Source: Legionella cincinnatiensis (GTDB taxonomy: Bacteria; Pseudomonadota; Gammaproteobacteria; Legionellales; Legionellaceae). Taken from it: a stretch of 64,000 nt of DNA. A program made the position numbers and the translations under genes. Where the stretch lies: the NCBI RefSeq assembly GCF_900452415.1, contig NZ_UGNX01000001.1:1426001-1490000 (forward strand), in the 5' to 3' direction. Within the stretch, counting starts at the first letter, position 1, and the number at the start of each line of letters is the position of its first letter. The notes beneath the pieces are model-generated. The model was not told the origin of the DNA, did no database searches, and worked only from the letters and a program-made list of their open reading frames with translations. Shown here in pieces: positions 48,131 to 57,052 of the stretch.

Positions 48131-49363
48131 TTATATTTTATGAATAACTAATTTCGATTCCATGTTTCGAATTTTTTCGTAATCTAATAAAATTGATTCG
48201 CGGTCACCAGCTAGTCCAATAATGCCAATACTCGTGAGATAATCTACAGTCTGGGGTACCAGATCCCCATTTTTAAACCAAATATGTTCACTGAGAAAGG
48301 TCGGTAATTTAGAAATTTCAGCAAGAGCTTCAGCATTTGATATTATTCCTTGCGCGAACGCTTTCAAAAAAACGGGGATAACCGATTTTTTGAATACATA
48401 TTGTTTAGTGAGTACATCACCATCAATATAGATTTCAACTAATTTATCAGCTTGACTACTACCGGTCGCTGCTCGTGCAAACCTCACAACTGGACCGCCG
48501 CACATTCGAGCACCTGTTTCTATAAGGCGCGGTCCTTGCTTCGTAAGCATAATTTCAGTGTGCGTAGCACCCCAACGAATTCCCAAAGCATCCAGCGCCT
48601 TTTGGGTATAAGCAAATAACTCCCCATACACTTTTTCACTATAGGGCACAAATTCAACATAGTCGTAAACCGTGTTACGATTATTAAATGAGGTTTTATT
48701 ATATTTAATTAAATGCGCTAAATAGTGTTTTCCATGAGCACTTACAGTTCCGATGGCAAATTCTGTACCAATAGCTTGTTCTTGCACGACAACGGTTTCG
48801 CTAATCGCTCCAGTAATTTGAGATGGTTCGGTCATAACTCGATTGAAGGCCATTTTCCAATCTCCTTTTGCTGGAATGTGAAAAACCTTATCACTACCGG
48901 CAGACATTGGCGGTTTAATTACAAGCGGAGCATCAACTAATCCGTTTTCCTTAATCCAGGTATCCACTTCATGTTCCGATGACGTATTGAGCGTTTTAAG
49001 AACAGGAACGCCAGCTTCTTTCAAAGCATTTTGCATAAGGGCTTTGTGTAATCGATTAAGCGATTTTTTGGGGTCATTGGCGAATTGAGGCGTTAAAATC
49101 TCAGTCAGGTGTTCTGCCACAGAAATCCCTAATTCGTCACCAGGAATAATCGCAATAGGATTGTACTTTCTAATAACCTCGACCAGGTTTGGATGGTTAG
49201 GAATAATTTCGATAAAATCTGAAGTTTGAACTTTTAATCCAAATCCAATTTCTTCTAAGGATTTAAAAGTGACTGCAATGGCCGGTATTCCTCGAGCTTT
49301 AAAAGCAGGAGCTAAATCTATTCCTGATGACAATGGATTAACAATGACCACGGGTCTATTCAC
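48131..49363 (-). CDS. ATP-grasp ligase, amino-acid ligase-like
   Basis: The 410-residue protein of the carbamoyl-phosphate-synthase-like ATP-grasp group is related to L-amino-acid ligases. The lid and ATP motifs are PLVIKPPMSAGSDKVF (lysine loop), VVVQEQAIGTEFAIG and RLIETGARMCGGPVVRFAR (Mg-binding Glu). Such ligases join amino acids or other carboxylates to amines through acyl-phosphates. The GTG start has AAGGAGG and overlaps the monooxygenase stop by eight bases, so the two are translationally coupled in the pvc operon. In this pathway it could amidate or peptidyl-ligate the isonitrile product. Confidence 0.75.
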   Translation of the reverse strand: MNRPVVIVNPLSSGIDLAPAFKARGIPAIAVTFKSLEEIGFGLKVQTSDFIEIIPNHPNLVEVIRKYNPIAIIPGDELGISVAEHLTEILTPQFANDPKKSLNRLHKALMQNALKEAGVPVLKTLNTSSEHEVDTWIKENGLVDAPLVIKPPMSAGSDKVFHIPAKGDWKMAFNRVMTEPSQITGAISETVVVQEQAIGTEFAIGTVSAHGKHYLAHLIKYNKTSFNNRNTVYDYVEFVPYSEKVYGELFAYTQKALDALGIRWGATHTEIMLTKQGPRLIETGARMCGGPVVRFARAATGSSQADKLVEIYIDGDVLTKQYVFKKSVIPVFLKAFAQGIISNAEALAEISKLPTFLSEHIWFKNGDLVPQTVDYLTSIGIIGLAGDRESILLDYEKIRNMESKLVIHKI

Positions 49364-50849
49364 GTACTGCCTCCTTATTTGAATTTTTCATTAACATGAT
49401 TGGAGTTTTGTCAAAACTCCAATCAAATAGAGATTCAACTTTATCTAACGGCGTGGACGATTCAATATAGGAATCCGGCCTGACCAAAATTGCATGGTTT
49501 CTATATTGAGTGTTCTGGGTCCAATAGTTTGCCTGCTGTTCATATGAATAAATTTGAATAACTTTTATAAATTCAGGTACGTTTAGCTCAACTGCACCAT
49601 CATTAAAAATTAAGAGGGTAAATTTGGTATAATCTAAAAGAGAATAAAGTCGGGTTTTAACGATTCCATTAAAAATTTCAAAGTCAAAAAGGCGAGAGCC
49701 ATTGCGCTCTTGATGACCATAACAAATGCCCATCCCAGTGATATTACCCGCACGTTTTTGTACAATCTTTACATAATCCTGGGCGTGGGTCCCGTTCTGC
49801 GAATACTTAGTTGAACGCACAAGTTCCCCGGAAGTTTCAATCACACTTTGAGCAACCGGTTTACGCTCGTTTTCATAGCTTTGCAAAAGTTGTGGAGAAG
49901 CCCCAAAATTGATAACCATATTTAACTTCCATATGAGATTAAATGCATCTGCAAGACCTGTATTAAGACCTTGTCCTCCGTTTACTGAATGAATATGACA
50001 TGCATCGCCAGCAAGAAAAATGCGATCTTGCACGCAAAATTTCTCGGCTAAAGATTCTTTGACTGAAAATTGTGAAAACCACACGATTTCTTTAAAACGG
50101 AGGGTATGAGGCTGCATCGCATGATTAATTTTGTCAATTGCCTCTTCTAGGGTAAAGTCCTTAGTGTCCATTCTTACGTAAAATCTATCAATTTCTCCCT
50201 CTCTGGGAATCCATGCCACATCTGAGGTTTCTGCTTGAAAAACGATGATTTCAGGAACTTTTAGAAAATCTGTGTCTATGATGCCATCGATTACAGCCCA
50301 TATAATTTGGGGGCGTATGATTTCAAAAGGTATTTTAAAATGATTGCGAACGAAAGAACGAGATCCATCGGTACCAATCACATAACGTGATTGAATACTT
50401 TCTTTATTGGAAAGCGTTGTGAGGCATCCCTCTTTATTGAGCTCAATGTTCTCAGCTGCAGTGGAACGTTTTACCGATGTTCCAATCTCTTTAAGCTTCC
50501 TATCTAACAGCTTTTCTACATAGGACTGTCCAAGCATAAGGAAATGTTTATGGAAGCAGCCTTGAAGTTCATCCCACCAAGAGGATTGACGTGAAATAAA
50601 TTTACCATCCGCCCACACAGCACTGGTATTGCATGTCTTTCCCAAGGGATAGAGCTCATCAAATAAATCAACTAATTCAAGAAGTTGTAACGTACGTGCA
50701 TTAAGAGCATCGGCTCTTCCAACTTCTAAGGGACCATCAGACTTATCGACAATAACAGTTTGCATTCCACAAAGTTGTCCTAAGTAAGCACACATGAGTC
50801 CTACCGGACCTGCTCCAACTATTACAATATCTGCTACTTGTATGTTCAT
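49356..50849 (-). CDS. FAD-dependent aromatic hydroxylase (PHBH family)
   Basis: The 497-residue class A flavin monooxygenase has the FAD-binding VIVGAGPVGLMCAYLG at the N-terminus, the DG motif YVIGTDGSRSFVRN and the GD motif FLAGDACHIHSVNGGQGLN. A C-terminal thioredoxin-like segment is consistent with MhpA-type phenol hydroxylases. It would hydroxylate an aromatic ring, probably that of a tyrosine-derived isonitrile. Its ATG overlaps the pvcB stop by four bases. Classical Pseudomonas pvc clusters use other flavin enzymes (PvcC and PvcD), so this is a variant pathway. Confidence 0.82.
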   Translation of the reverse strand: MNIQVADIVIVGAGPVGLMCAYLGQLCGMQTVIVDKSDGPLEVGRADALNARTLQLLELVDLFDELYPLGKTCNTSAVWADGKFISRQSSWWDELQGCFHKHFLMLGQSYVEKLLDRKLKEIGTSVKRSTAAENIELNKEGCLTTLSNKESIQSRYVIGTDGSRSFVRNHFKIPFEIIRPQIIWAVIDGIIDTDFLKVPEIIVFQAETSDVAWIPREGEIDRFYVRMDTKDFTLEEAIDKINHAMQPHTLRFKEIVWFSQFSVKESLAEKFCVQDRIFLAGDACHIHSVNGGQGLNTGLADAFNLIWKLNMVINFGASPQLLQSYENERKPVAQSVIETSGELVRSTKYSQNGTHAQDYVKIVQKRAGNITGMGICYGHQERNGSRLFDFEIFNGIVKTRLYSLLDYTKFTLLIFNDGAVELNVPEFIKVIQIYSYEQQANYWTQNTQYRNHAILVRPDSYIESSTPLDKVESLFDWSFDKTPIMLMKNSNKEAVRE

Positions 50850-51682
50850 TCGTAAGATTCCAAACCGGGGTTATCAAAAGGAGGGTTACTCAAAACATGA
50901 ACTCGTTGAATATGACGAGGAGACTTAGAGGTGAAGCCTTCTCTACCATGTAAGAGTGAAAAATTATCTGCAATGACTACATCTCCAGTTTGCCATTCAT
51001 GGGCATAAAAATTACCAGGAGAATAAAGCGCTTTTTCTAGACTTTTATGAAAGATATCTAATTCTTCATGACTAGCGCCCGTAAATTCAAGATCTGGCGG
51101 GTTTACGAAATGGCCTTTATCTTGAGAGGGGGGCTCATTGTAGCGAATGACAGGAAAATCTTTTTGAGGGTGCTTCGTAATGATTGGTGATATTGTTTTG
51201 CTATTATAAAATTTCATTTTTCTTTGATAGGTACCAGTTACTTTATGCCAAAGTTCTTTTATTTCAGAAGGTGTATGTTTTAAAACTAAAATGGTATTTG
51301 AAAAAGTTGTTTTTCCTCCTTGGCCAGGCAAAGGTGCTTTGACACAATGAAAAATCTGATACTCAGGGACTTGAGGGCGATACATGCCATCCCAATGCAA
51401 TGGCATGTAACTATGATCAAAAATGTGATCTTCGGGGGCATCTTGCTCAATTAATTCAAGTACCTTTCCAAATGGCCAGACACTCACTTCTCCCCAGAGT
51501 TCGCAATAGTTAGAAAAATCTTCTGCATTCTGAAATGTCTCAAACCCTCTCAATACAACGAGTTGATTCTTCCCAAATAAATGCCGTAAACTCTCTATAT
51601 CGAGATCTCCCACATTCTTTTTTTTGCTCAGAGGTTCTAAGAGCACACCAAATGGTTCAAGATCAGTAATTTTATAATTCAT
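50846..51682 (-). CDS. pvcB: PvcB-type Fe(II)/2-oxoglutarate oxygenase
   Basis: The 278-residue TauD-family enzyme acts after PvcA, typically oxidising the carboxylated isonitrile to a vinyl isonitrile. The metal ligands are H and D in PLHWDGMYRPQVP and the distal His in FSLLHGREGFTS; the 2-oxoglutarate Arg is in SPRHIQRVHVL. LVVLRGFETF near residue 36 is the TauD block. It is 25 bases downstream of pvcA with an AAAGGA site, and overlaps the next gene by ATGA. The pairing with pvcA supports this function over a TauD sulphonate role. Confidence 0.85.
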   Translation of the reverse strand: MNYKITDLEPFGVLLEPLSKKKNVGDLDIESLRHLFGKNQLVVLRGFETFQNAEDFSNYCELWGEVSVWPFGKVLELIEQDAPEDHIFDHSYMPLHWDGMYRPQVPEYQIFHCVKAPLPGQGGKTTFSNTILVLKHTPSEIKELWHKVTGTYQRKMKFYNSKTISPIITKHPQKDFPVIRYNEPPSQDKGHFVNPPDLEFTGASHEELDIFHKSLEKALYSPGNFYAHEWQTGDVVIADNFSLLHGREGFTSKSPRHIQRVHVLSNPPFDNPGLESYE

Positions 51683-51707
51683 ACCATATCCTTTCTATCG
51701 ATAAGCA

Positions 51708-52751
51708 TTAATCTGTGATTAGTTTATAATGGCTTGGACGTCCATCAGTGGCATAAATTAATTGAGCACCTAAAGCTTCGGCTTCTGAGCGTTTTAGCAA
51801 GATATAACCTTTCTTGCTTTCAATGACAACGCCATGCCATGGAGTCATCCAACTTTCATTTCCAATTAAACGGATCCCTAATTTTTTTGCACCGCAAGTT
51901 TGAGGGTGAATAGACAGTCGAACAGCGTTAGGAAAATGCTCTGCAATTAACTGACTCCAGGCATTACTTCTTCTTATAACCTCATATGCTTTAGAACGAG
52001 ATTCTTTTTGGATCGCAGTACGACTTTTAGTTTGGCCTCGATACTTGGAGTCTTCAAATAAAAAGCGTGTGATACCACAATACATGCGATTTGATTCTTG
52101 TTCATCCGGGCTTGCTGTGGGTTTTGCGCCATTACGAATCTTATACTTAAGAAAATCTAATGATTGTGCATAACCTTTCATGAGTTCGTCACGCATTTGG
52201 ATAAAGTTAAGTCCCCTATAAAAGTCATCAAGATTAAACGTTGATAAGTCTGGAAGGGACATTTCCTGTATCAGTTTATCTAATTCAACCTGGTAATCGG
52301 TCACATTACTTTCCTTCATCCCAACTACATCACTAAATACTCTTCCATCGGAACACAGAAAGATTTTAATTCCAGGTGGATAAAATCTTTTAATTTTTTG
52401 ACAAAGATTTCCAAGAAAATGGAGCGCAAGTCTTTCTGCATGATCAGGAAAGTGACTAAGTACTTTTTCGGGATTTGGAGACTTTCCAGGGAAAGCTGGC
52501 AATACAAAAGTCACTGGTTCACTTTTTTTTACTGCTGAGAGTATCTTTGGTAAATGAGGCGAAGAACACTTTGGGCAATTTACATCGTTACATGCATCGA
52601 TAGACTTTGGAACACGCCGAAAAATCATGAACTCAGCCAATATTTTTTTAGCCATTTCCATAGCATAGGCGCTATTTAATGATTTTCTAAGCTCAAAATT
52701 GTTAATTGAATGATTCTGAATTGTACTTAAATTAAATGTTGTATTTTTCAT
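51708..52751 (-). CDS. pvcA: Isocyanide synthase (PvcA), second copy
   Basis: The 347-residue protein has the full PvcA/IsnA block: FVLPAFPGKSPNPEKVL, FPDHAERLALHFLGNLC and GIKIFLCSDGRVFSDVV. The second half has RLSIHPQTCGAKKLGIRL and TPWHGVVIE, conserved in the family. PvcA makes an isonitrile from L-tyrosine or L-tryptophan. It is the first gene of a minus-strand operon (pvcA, pvcB, FAD monooxygenase, ATP-grasp, cupin), with CAGGAGAG before the ATG. A LysR gene diverges from its promoter. It is clearly more like classical PvcA than the first copy at 34.7 kb. Confidence 0.88.
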   Translation of the reverse strand: MKNTTFNLSTIQNHSINNFELRKSLNSAYAMEMAKKILAEFMIFRRVPKSIDACNDVNCPKCSSPHLPKILSAVKKSEPVTFVLPAFPGKSPNPEKVLSHFPDHAERLALHFLGNLCQKIKRFYPPGIKIFLCSDGRVFSDVVGMKESNVTDYQVELDKLIQEMSLPDLSTFNLDDFYRGLNFIQMRDELMKGYAQSLDFLKYKIRNGAKPTASPDEQESNRMYCGITRFLFEDSKYRGQTKSRTAIQKESRSKAYEVIRRSNAWSQLIAEHFPNAVRLSIHPQTCGAKKLGIRLIGNESWMTPWHGVVIESKKGYILLKRSEAEALGAQLIYATDGRPSHYKLITD

Positions 52752-52833
52752 TTTTTCTCTCCTGAATTTAGATTACTTACTTTCAAGAGATAAATAAAAT
52801 GACTTATTTTAATTGTTGTGATAAAATTTTTTT

Positions 52834-53670
52834 ATGCCTTTATTATTAGATGACATAAAATATTTTATAATTGTCAGTGAAACCCTTAACATTACAAGGG
52901 CCTCTGAAATTATAGGGATATCTCAGCCTGCGCTCAGTTATGCTGTAAAAAGATTAGAAAGTAAACTGGGTGGGCAGCTTCTAATTCGACTTAAAACGGG
53001 TATCCAACTCACGAAACTTGGAGAGGAGTTTAAGCGACGTTCCTATCGTCTATTGTATGAGTGGGAGCAGGCTCAAAACCTGGCTAATTCTGAATCAGGG
53101 CTTATTCAAGCAAACTATACCATTGCTGTTCATCCATCAGTTGCTCTTCATACGCTCGAATACTTTATGCCAAAACTCCAAGTTAATTTTCCAAAACTTG
53201 GGTTTAATTTTATTCATGGCCTTTCAAGAGAGATGACTGAAAAGATTATTAGTTGGGAGGCCGATTTTGGAATCGTTGTAAACCCTATAAAACATCCTGA
53301 TCTCGTTATTAACAAGTTAAATAAGGATGAAGTCACCGTCTTTTATGCGCAGAATGCTCAAGATAAACTGATTTATGATCAAAATCTCGCTCAATCACAA
53401 TATATACTTAAAAAATTGGGTAAAAAATTAATTTTTAATGGCATACTTAACTCTGCTAATCTTGAGGTTGTTGCTAAATTAACATCATTAGGTCTTGGCT
53501 ACGGTCTTTTGCCTTCAAGAGTTGCATCTCAATATGCTCATCTTAAAAAATTAAAAGATGCTCCCGTATTTCATGATGAGATTTGTTTAGTTTATAGGCC
53601 TGAAAAACATAAAAATCCCGTGAGTAAAAAAATAATTCAAATTATCAGATCATCCTTCAATATTGGGTAA
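52834..53670 (+). CDS. LysR-family regulator, probable regulator of the pvc operon
   Basis: The 278-residue protein has an N-terminal winged helix-turn-helix (FIIVSETLNITRASEIIG, then QPALSYAVKRLESKLGG) and a substrate-binding domain of two lobes. It is divergent from pvcA with 82 bases between. LysR regulators commonly control their divergent neighbour and respond to a pathway metabolite. No Shine-Dalgarno sequence is evident. The ligand is unknown. Confidence 0.85.
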   Translation: MPLLLDDIKYFIIVSETLNITRASEIIGISQPALSYAVKRLESKLGGQLLIRLKTGIQLTKLGEEFKRRSYRLLYEWEQAQNLANSESGLIQANYTIAVHPSVALHTLEYFMPKLQVNFPKLGFNFIHGLSREMTEKIISWEADFGIVVNPIKHPDLVINKLNKDEVTVFYAQNAQDKLIYDQNLAQSQYILKKLGKKLIFNGILNSANLEVVAKLTSLGLGYGLLPSRVASQYAHLKKLKDAPVFHDEICLVYRPEKHKNPVSKKIIQIIRSSFNIG

Positions 53671-53932
53671 AAAATAATGGGTACACAAGAGTAGTGCGGC
53701 ATGCTTCTCAAAGTCCTTGCAAAGAGAGCTTAAACTTGTGCATTAAAATGGGTGCATTTAAAAAAAATTAGGGCCTTACTTAAGGTATTTTAAATACTAT
53801 CCTGGAATGCTTCGGGAAAAATATTCATTCTGGAGTAGGTTTAGAATCCGCTGCTTTCTAAAACATTTTTTGTTACGTTTTTTGAGAAAGAGCAGGAAAC
53901 ACAAGGGCGTATTAATTAAAGCGAGTTACTTT

Positions 53933-55165
53933 ATGACAATAGAAAAAACAGTTCTGGATCCTAAGATACTTCATAAGATTACTCATTTGTTACACACAAA
54001 ATTTGCTACAGAAGTTAAGGTATGTTCCACTCAGTTTTTAAGTGAACCTGAACGTAGAAATTGTGTAGTAAGACTGGTTTTATCAAGCAAAGCGAAAACA
54101 GTGCCTGCAAGTATTATTTTGAAGCAATCTTTACGAGAAGAAATTGATGTTGATGATAAAGAAGCATATGCGCGATTTGCTCGAGACTGGGCGGGTCTTG
54201 AGTTTGCAAGTCAAATCAAACAAACGAGTCATAATGTACCAAAATTTTATGGGGGCGATAAAGAGAACAGATTTATTCTTATTGAAGACTTGGGAATACC
54301 GCATATTAGTTTAGTTGATTCACTTACTGCGGCAAATCAGGGAGCAGCTACTGCAGCATTGACTCGTTTTATGAAAGCTTTGGGTAGTTTTCATGCAGCA
54401 AGTTTTGGCAATACCGAGCTTTATGAACGTCTTTTAATATCTATTAATCAAAATGCTCAATCAATTGATGACGAACGGGATTTTATGTTTGCTGATTTGT
54501 TACCAAAACTGGAGATAGCAAATAAAAAGTTAAGTTTAATTTTAACCGATGAATGCATTGATGAAGCCAAGTCTGTCATTGAATATGTGCTAAAACCAGG
54601 ACCCTTTACTGTTCTGACCCATGGTGATATTTGCCCTGATAATGTATTTGACCATACAGAAACTAAAGATCTGCAGCTTATTGATTTTGAATGGTGCGTA
54701 GTACGTAATGCGTTGCTAGATGGAACGTATTTACGTATGAGTATGCCTACTTGTTGGTGTGCGAAAGCAATCCCTGCTGATATTATTGAGCATTTAGAGC
54801 TCATTTATAGAGAAGAGCTGAAACAAAATATTCCGGCAGCAACAGATGATACGGAGTATGAGAAAGCCTATACCTATGCGTGTGGTTTTTGGATTTTACA
54901 ACAAACAATACCTTTTATTGATTCAATTTGGGAAAAAGACAGAATCGGACCGTCTGGCCCTGTACCTAAAGATTCTTTATGGAAGGCAGAAAACAATTGG
55001 GTGAGACCAAGGGTTTTTTCAAGGTTGCAAGCATTTATTGATAAAACAACGTCCCATCAACAATTACCACATTTACGAAAGATGGCGGTAGCACTATTAA
55101 ATGAGTTAAAACAACGTTGGCCCGAAACCCCATTTCTCGAATATTATCCCGCATTTTTGTCATGA
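53933..55165 (+). CDS. APH/choline-kinase-like phosphotransferase
   Basis: I chose the start MTIEKTVLDPKILHK at 53933. An upstream ATG at 53807 would add 42 basic residues with little similarity, though it stays in frame and is possible. The 410-residue protein has the phosphotransferase catalytic loop THGDICPDNVFDH and the metal site LQLIDFEWCVV. ILIEDLG is in the hinge. Members of this superfamily phosphorylate aminoglycosides, choline, or sterols/small alcohols. The target here is unknown. A strong hairpin lies ten bases after the stop. Confidence 0.7.
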   Translation: MTIEKTVLDPKILHKITHLLHTKFATEVKVCSTQFLSEPERRNCVVRLVLSSKAKTVPASIILKQSLREEIDVDDKEAYARFARDWAGLEFASQIKQTSHNVPKFYGGDKENRFILIEDLGIPHISLVDSLTAANQGAATAALTRFMKALGSFHAASFGNTELYERLLISINQNAQSIDDERDFMFADLLPKLEIANKKLSLILTDECIDEAKSVIEYVLKPGPFTVLTHGDICPDNVFDHTETKDLQLIDFEWCVVRNALLDGTYLRMSMPTCWCAKAIPADIIEHLELIYREELKQNIPAATDDTEYEKAYTYACGFWILQQTIPFIDSIWEKDRIGPSGPVPKDSLWKAENNWVRPRVFSRLQAFIDKTTSHQQLPHLRKMAVALLNELKQRWPETPFLEYYPAFLS

Positions 55166-55174
55166 TGAGATGAA

Positions 55175-55195
55175 CCCTCCGCGAAAAACGGAGGG
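55175..55195. terminator. GC-rich hairpin after the APH-like gene
   Basis: CCCTCCG and CGGAGGG form a 7-bp GC-rich stem with a 7-base A-rich loop, ten bases after the stop. A T-run (about 55213-55221) comes only some 20 bases later. It is a likely terminator. Confidence 0.55.
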
Positions 55196-55444
55196 GCTAG
55201 TCTAGATCTTATGTGTTTTTTTCTTACAACTAGGAATATGAAATTCCAATTAAGGAAATAATCTGTCTACAGTCCAAGACTCTACTCAAGATTCGGAGAC
55301 TGGATCAAAAAAAACTACACCAAGCACGAGTGCGGTAGGCACTGCCTCAAAAGCAGGCCTACCAGTGACCAAGTAATTTACACGCAGAATAATAGATGCT
55401 TTATAAAAAGCAGCATTAAACTATAAGGAGCAGATGCGTGAGTT

Positions 55445-56818
55445 CTATTTATGTTTTGGTAGAGCCACAAATAATGAGCCTGCGTGATTTAACCCATTTG
55501 CTTCTATACCCGCTTGATTTCCCTCACCTTTATAAACATCTACATGAGCCCCTACAATAGCACCACCTGCGTCTTGGGCCAAACACCAGGAAGTAGATTT
55601 TTTGGACTGATAAATAAAACTCATTCCAATAGGAATGACTCGGTGATCGGTTGCGCATGAGGCATGAGGTGTTAGAGGAATATTTTCTGAACCATAAGGC
55701 CCACCATTTTCTTTGGCAAAAAATACATAGCTTTGATCACGATTTCTCAAATTCTGGGCTTTATCAGGGCTAAGAGTATTTAGATATTGGCGAATTAATT
55801 TTTCTGATGCCCCGCTTTGTTTGATTTTTTTAGAGAGATTGCAGCGTAACTTTGTTTCATCATGACATTTAGGATCTTTAGCACAACGTTCAATGGTATC
55901 CAGGTTGCCACCACAAGTTGGATCTTGTGCGCATTGAACTATTCGTCCAAGCATGGTGCGTGGTCTGCCGTTAGCCCCATCGTAATTAATCTGAAATAAT
56001 TTACCATCAAGAATTAATGAACCCGAGCCTTGAAGCATTAAAAAAGCTGGATCATTGGGGTCTTTAACATAACCAATAATATACTTTGGATTTAAAGCTC
56101 CATGATTAATTTCTTCTCTATCTGGTACTAAGGAGTAGGTGTTATTGGCATTTTTCAGGCAAAATCCACGCACCATTTTGGTAAGTGGATCCACGCCGCA
56201 AAGAGGAATTTGCAAATGGAATTTTTTGCTTTCCGATGTTACTTGTACAACTCCGGGATTACTATAAATAGGATATAAAAATGCTCCATCCTGTTTGGTG
56301 CGAGCTTCAATAGGGGCGGGGGCATAATAAGCAGTAAATTGAAACTCTCCCTTTTTAAATCCCGCATGATTTTCAGGCCAGCCATCACTTTTATACCAAT
56401 CAAATTCGGTTTTAATGGTTGCCAAAAATTTTTGAAAATCGCCATGGGCTGCTTTTGCAAGAGCGAGCATTTTTGTGTTGGTATTAAGACACCATTCTTG
56501 GCGCTTGAGTTTTTGGCCAGCAATCGTAACTGTCTGAAATCCACCATAGTTTTTATTGCAGTTTTCAAGCTGATTATTTAATGCTTTAATCACTTCATCC
56601 ATGTTTCCTACAGGATTATCTAACGGTAACTCGGATGCTGAAATTTTATGAAATTTAAAGCGCAATACACCAGGTTCTTTAGCAGCCATTTTCTGTCTTG
56701 TGGTAAAGTCTGCAAGCCTTCTAATATCCAAACAGCGTTGAATTGGATCATTGGGAAGAGCTGCTTGAGTAATGACGCTAAACGTCATTAATGCAATTAT
56801 TAAAATGGATCGAAACAT
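55445..56818 (-). CDS. mltA: Membrane-bound lytic murein transglycosylase A
   Basis: MltA cleaves peptidoglycan glycan strands to 1,6-anhydro products in the periplasm. The 457-residue protein has a signal peptide (MFRSILIIALMTFSVITQAA). The MltA domain has FQFTAYYAPAPIEARTKQ, and the C-terminal 3D domain has CLAQDAGGAIVGAHVDVY with the catalytic Asp residues. There are extra cysteines in CAQDPTCGG.. and CAKDPKCHD. No lipobox cysteine follows the signal, so it may be soluble rather than a lipoprotein. GAGGATA precedes the ATG. Confidence 0.85.
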   Translation of the reverse strand: MFRSILIIALMTFSVITQAALPNDPIQRCLDIRRLADFTTRQKMAAKEPGVLRFKFHKISASELPLDNPVGNMDEVIKALNNQLENCNKNYGGFQTVTIAGQKLKRQEWCLNTNTKMLALAKAAHGDFQKFLATIKTEFDWYKSDGWPENHAGFKKGEFQFTAYYAPAPIEARTKQDGAFLYPIYSNPGVVQVTSESKKFHLQIPLCGVDPLTKMVRGFCLKNANNTYSLVPDREEINHGALNPKYIIGYVKDPNDPAFLMLQGSGSLILDGKLFQINYDGANGRPRTMLGRIVQCAQDPTCGGNLDTIERCAKDPKCHDETKLRCNLSKKIKQSGASEKLIRQYLNTLSPDKAQNLRNRDQSYVFFAKENGGPYGSENIPLTPHASCATDHRVIPIGMSFIYQSKKSTSWCLAQDAGGAIVGAHVDVYKGEGNQAGIEANGLNHAGSLFVALPKHK

Positions 56819-57052
56819 AGGTATCCTCTAGCCTTGCTATGGTTGCGCTTTAGCCTAACCATTGATTTGAATTTATAAATAAGGATTATATAGACTATTG
56901 ACCAGTCATCAAAGAGGATAAATTAGGAGAGTAATAGCCCTCAATATTTATCGAACCGCTACATACTCCAAAATCATGCATTACGAACTCATTTAATGAA
57001 GGCTATACTTGTTTATGAAATCCAGAATTGAAAAAATGAATAGCAACAGATT

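Noticed and set aside
55254-55376. Ser/Thr-rich frame ending in TASKAGLPVTK
   Set aside because: No start codon or ribosome site and no known similarity; possibly a gene tail, not callable.
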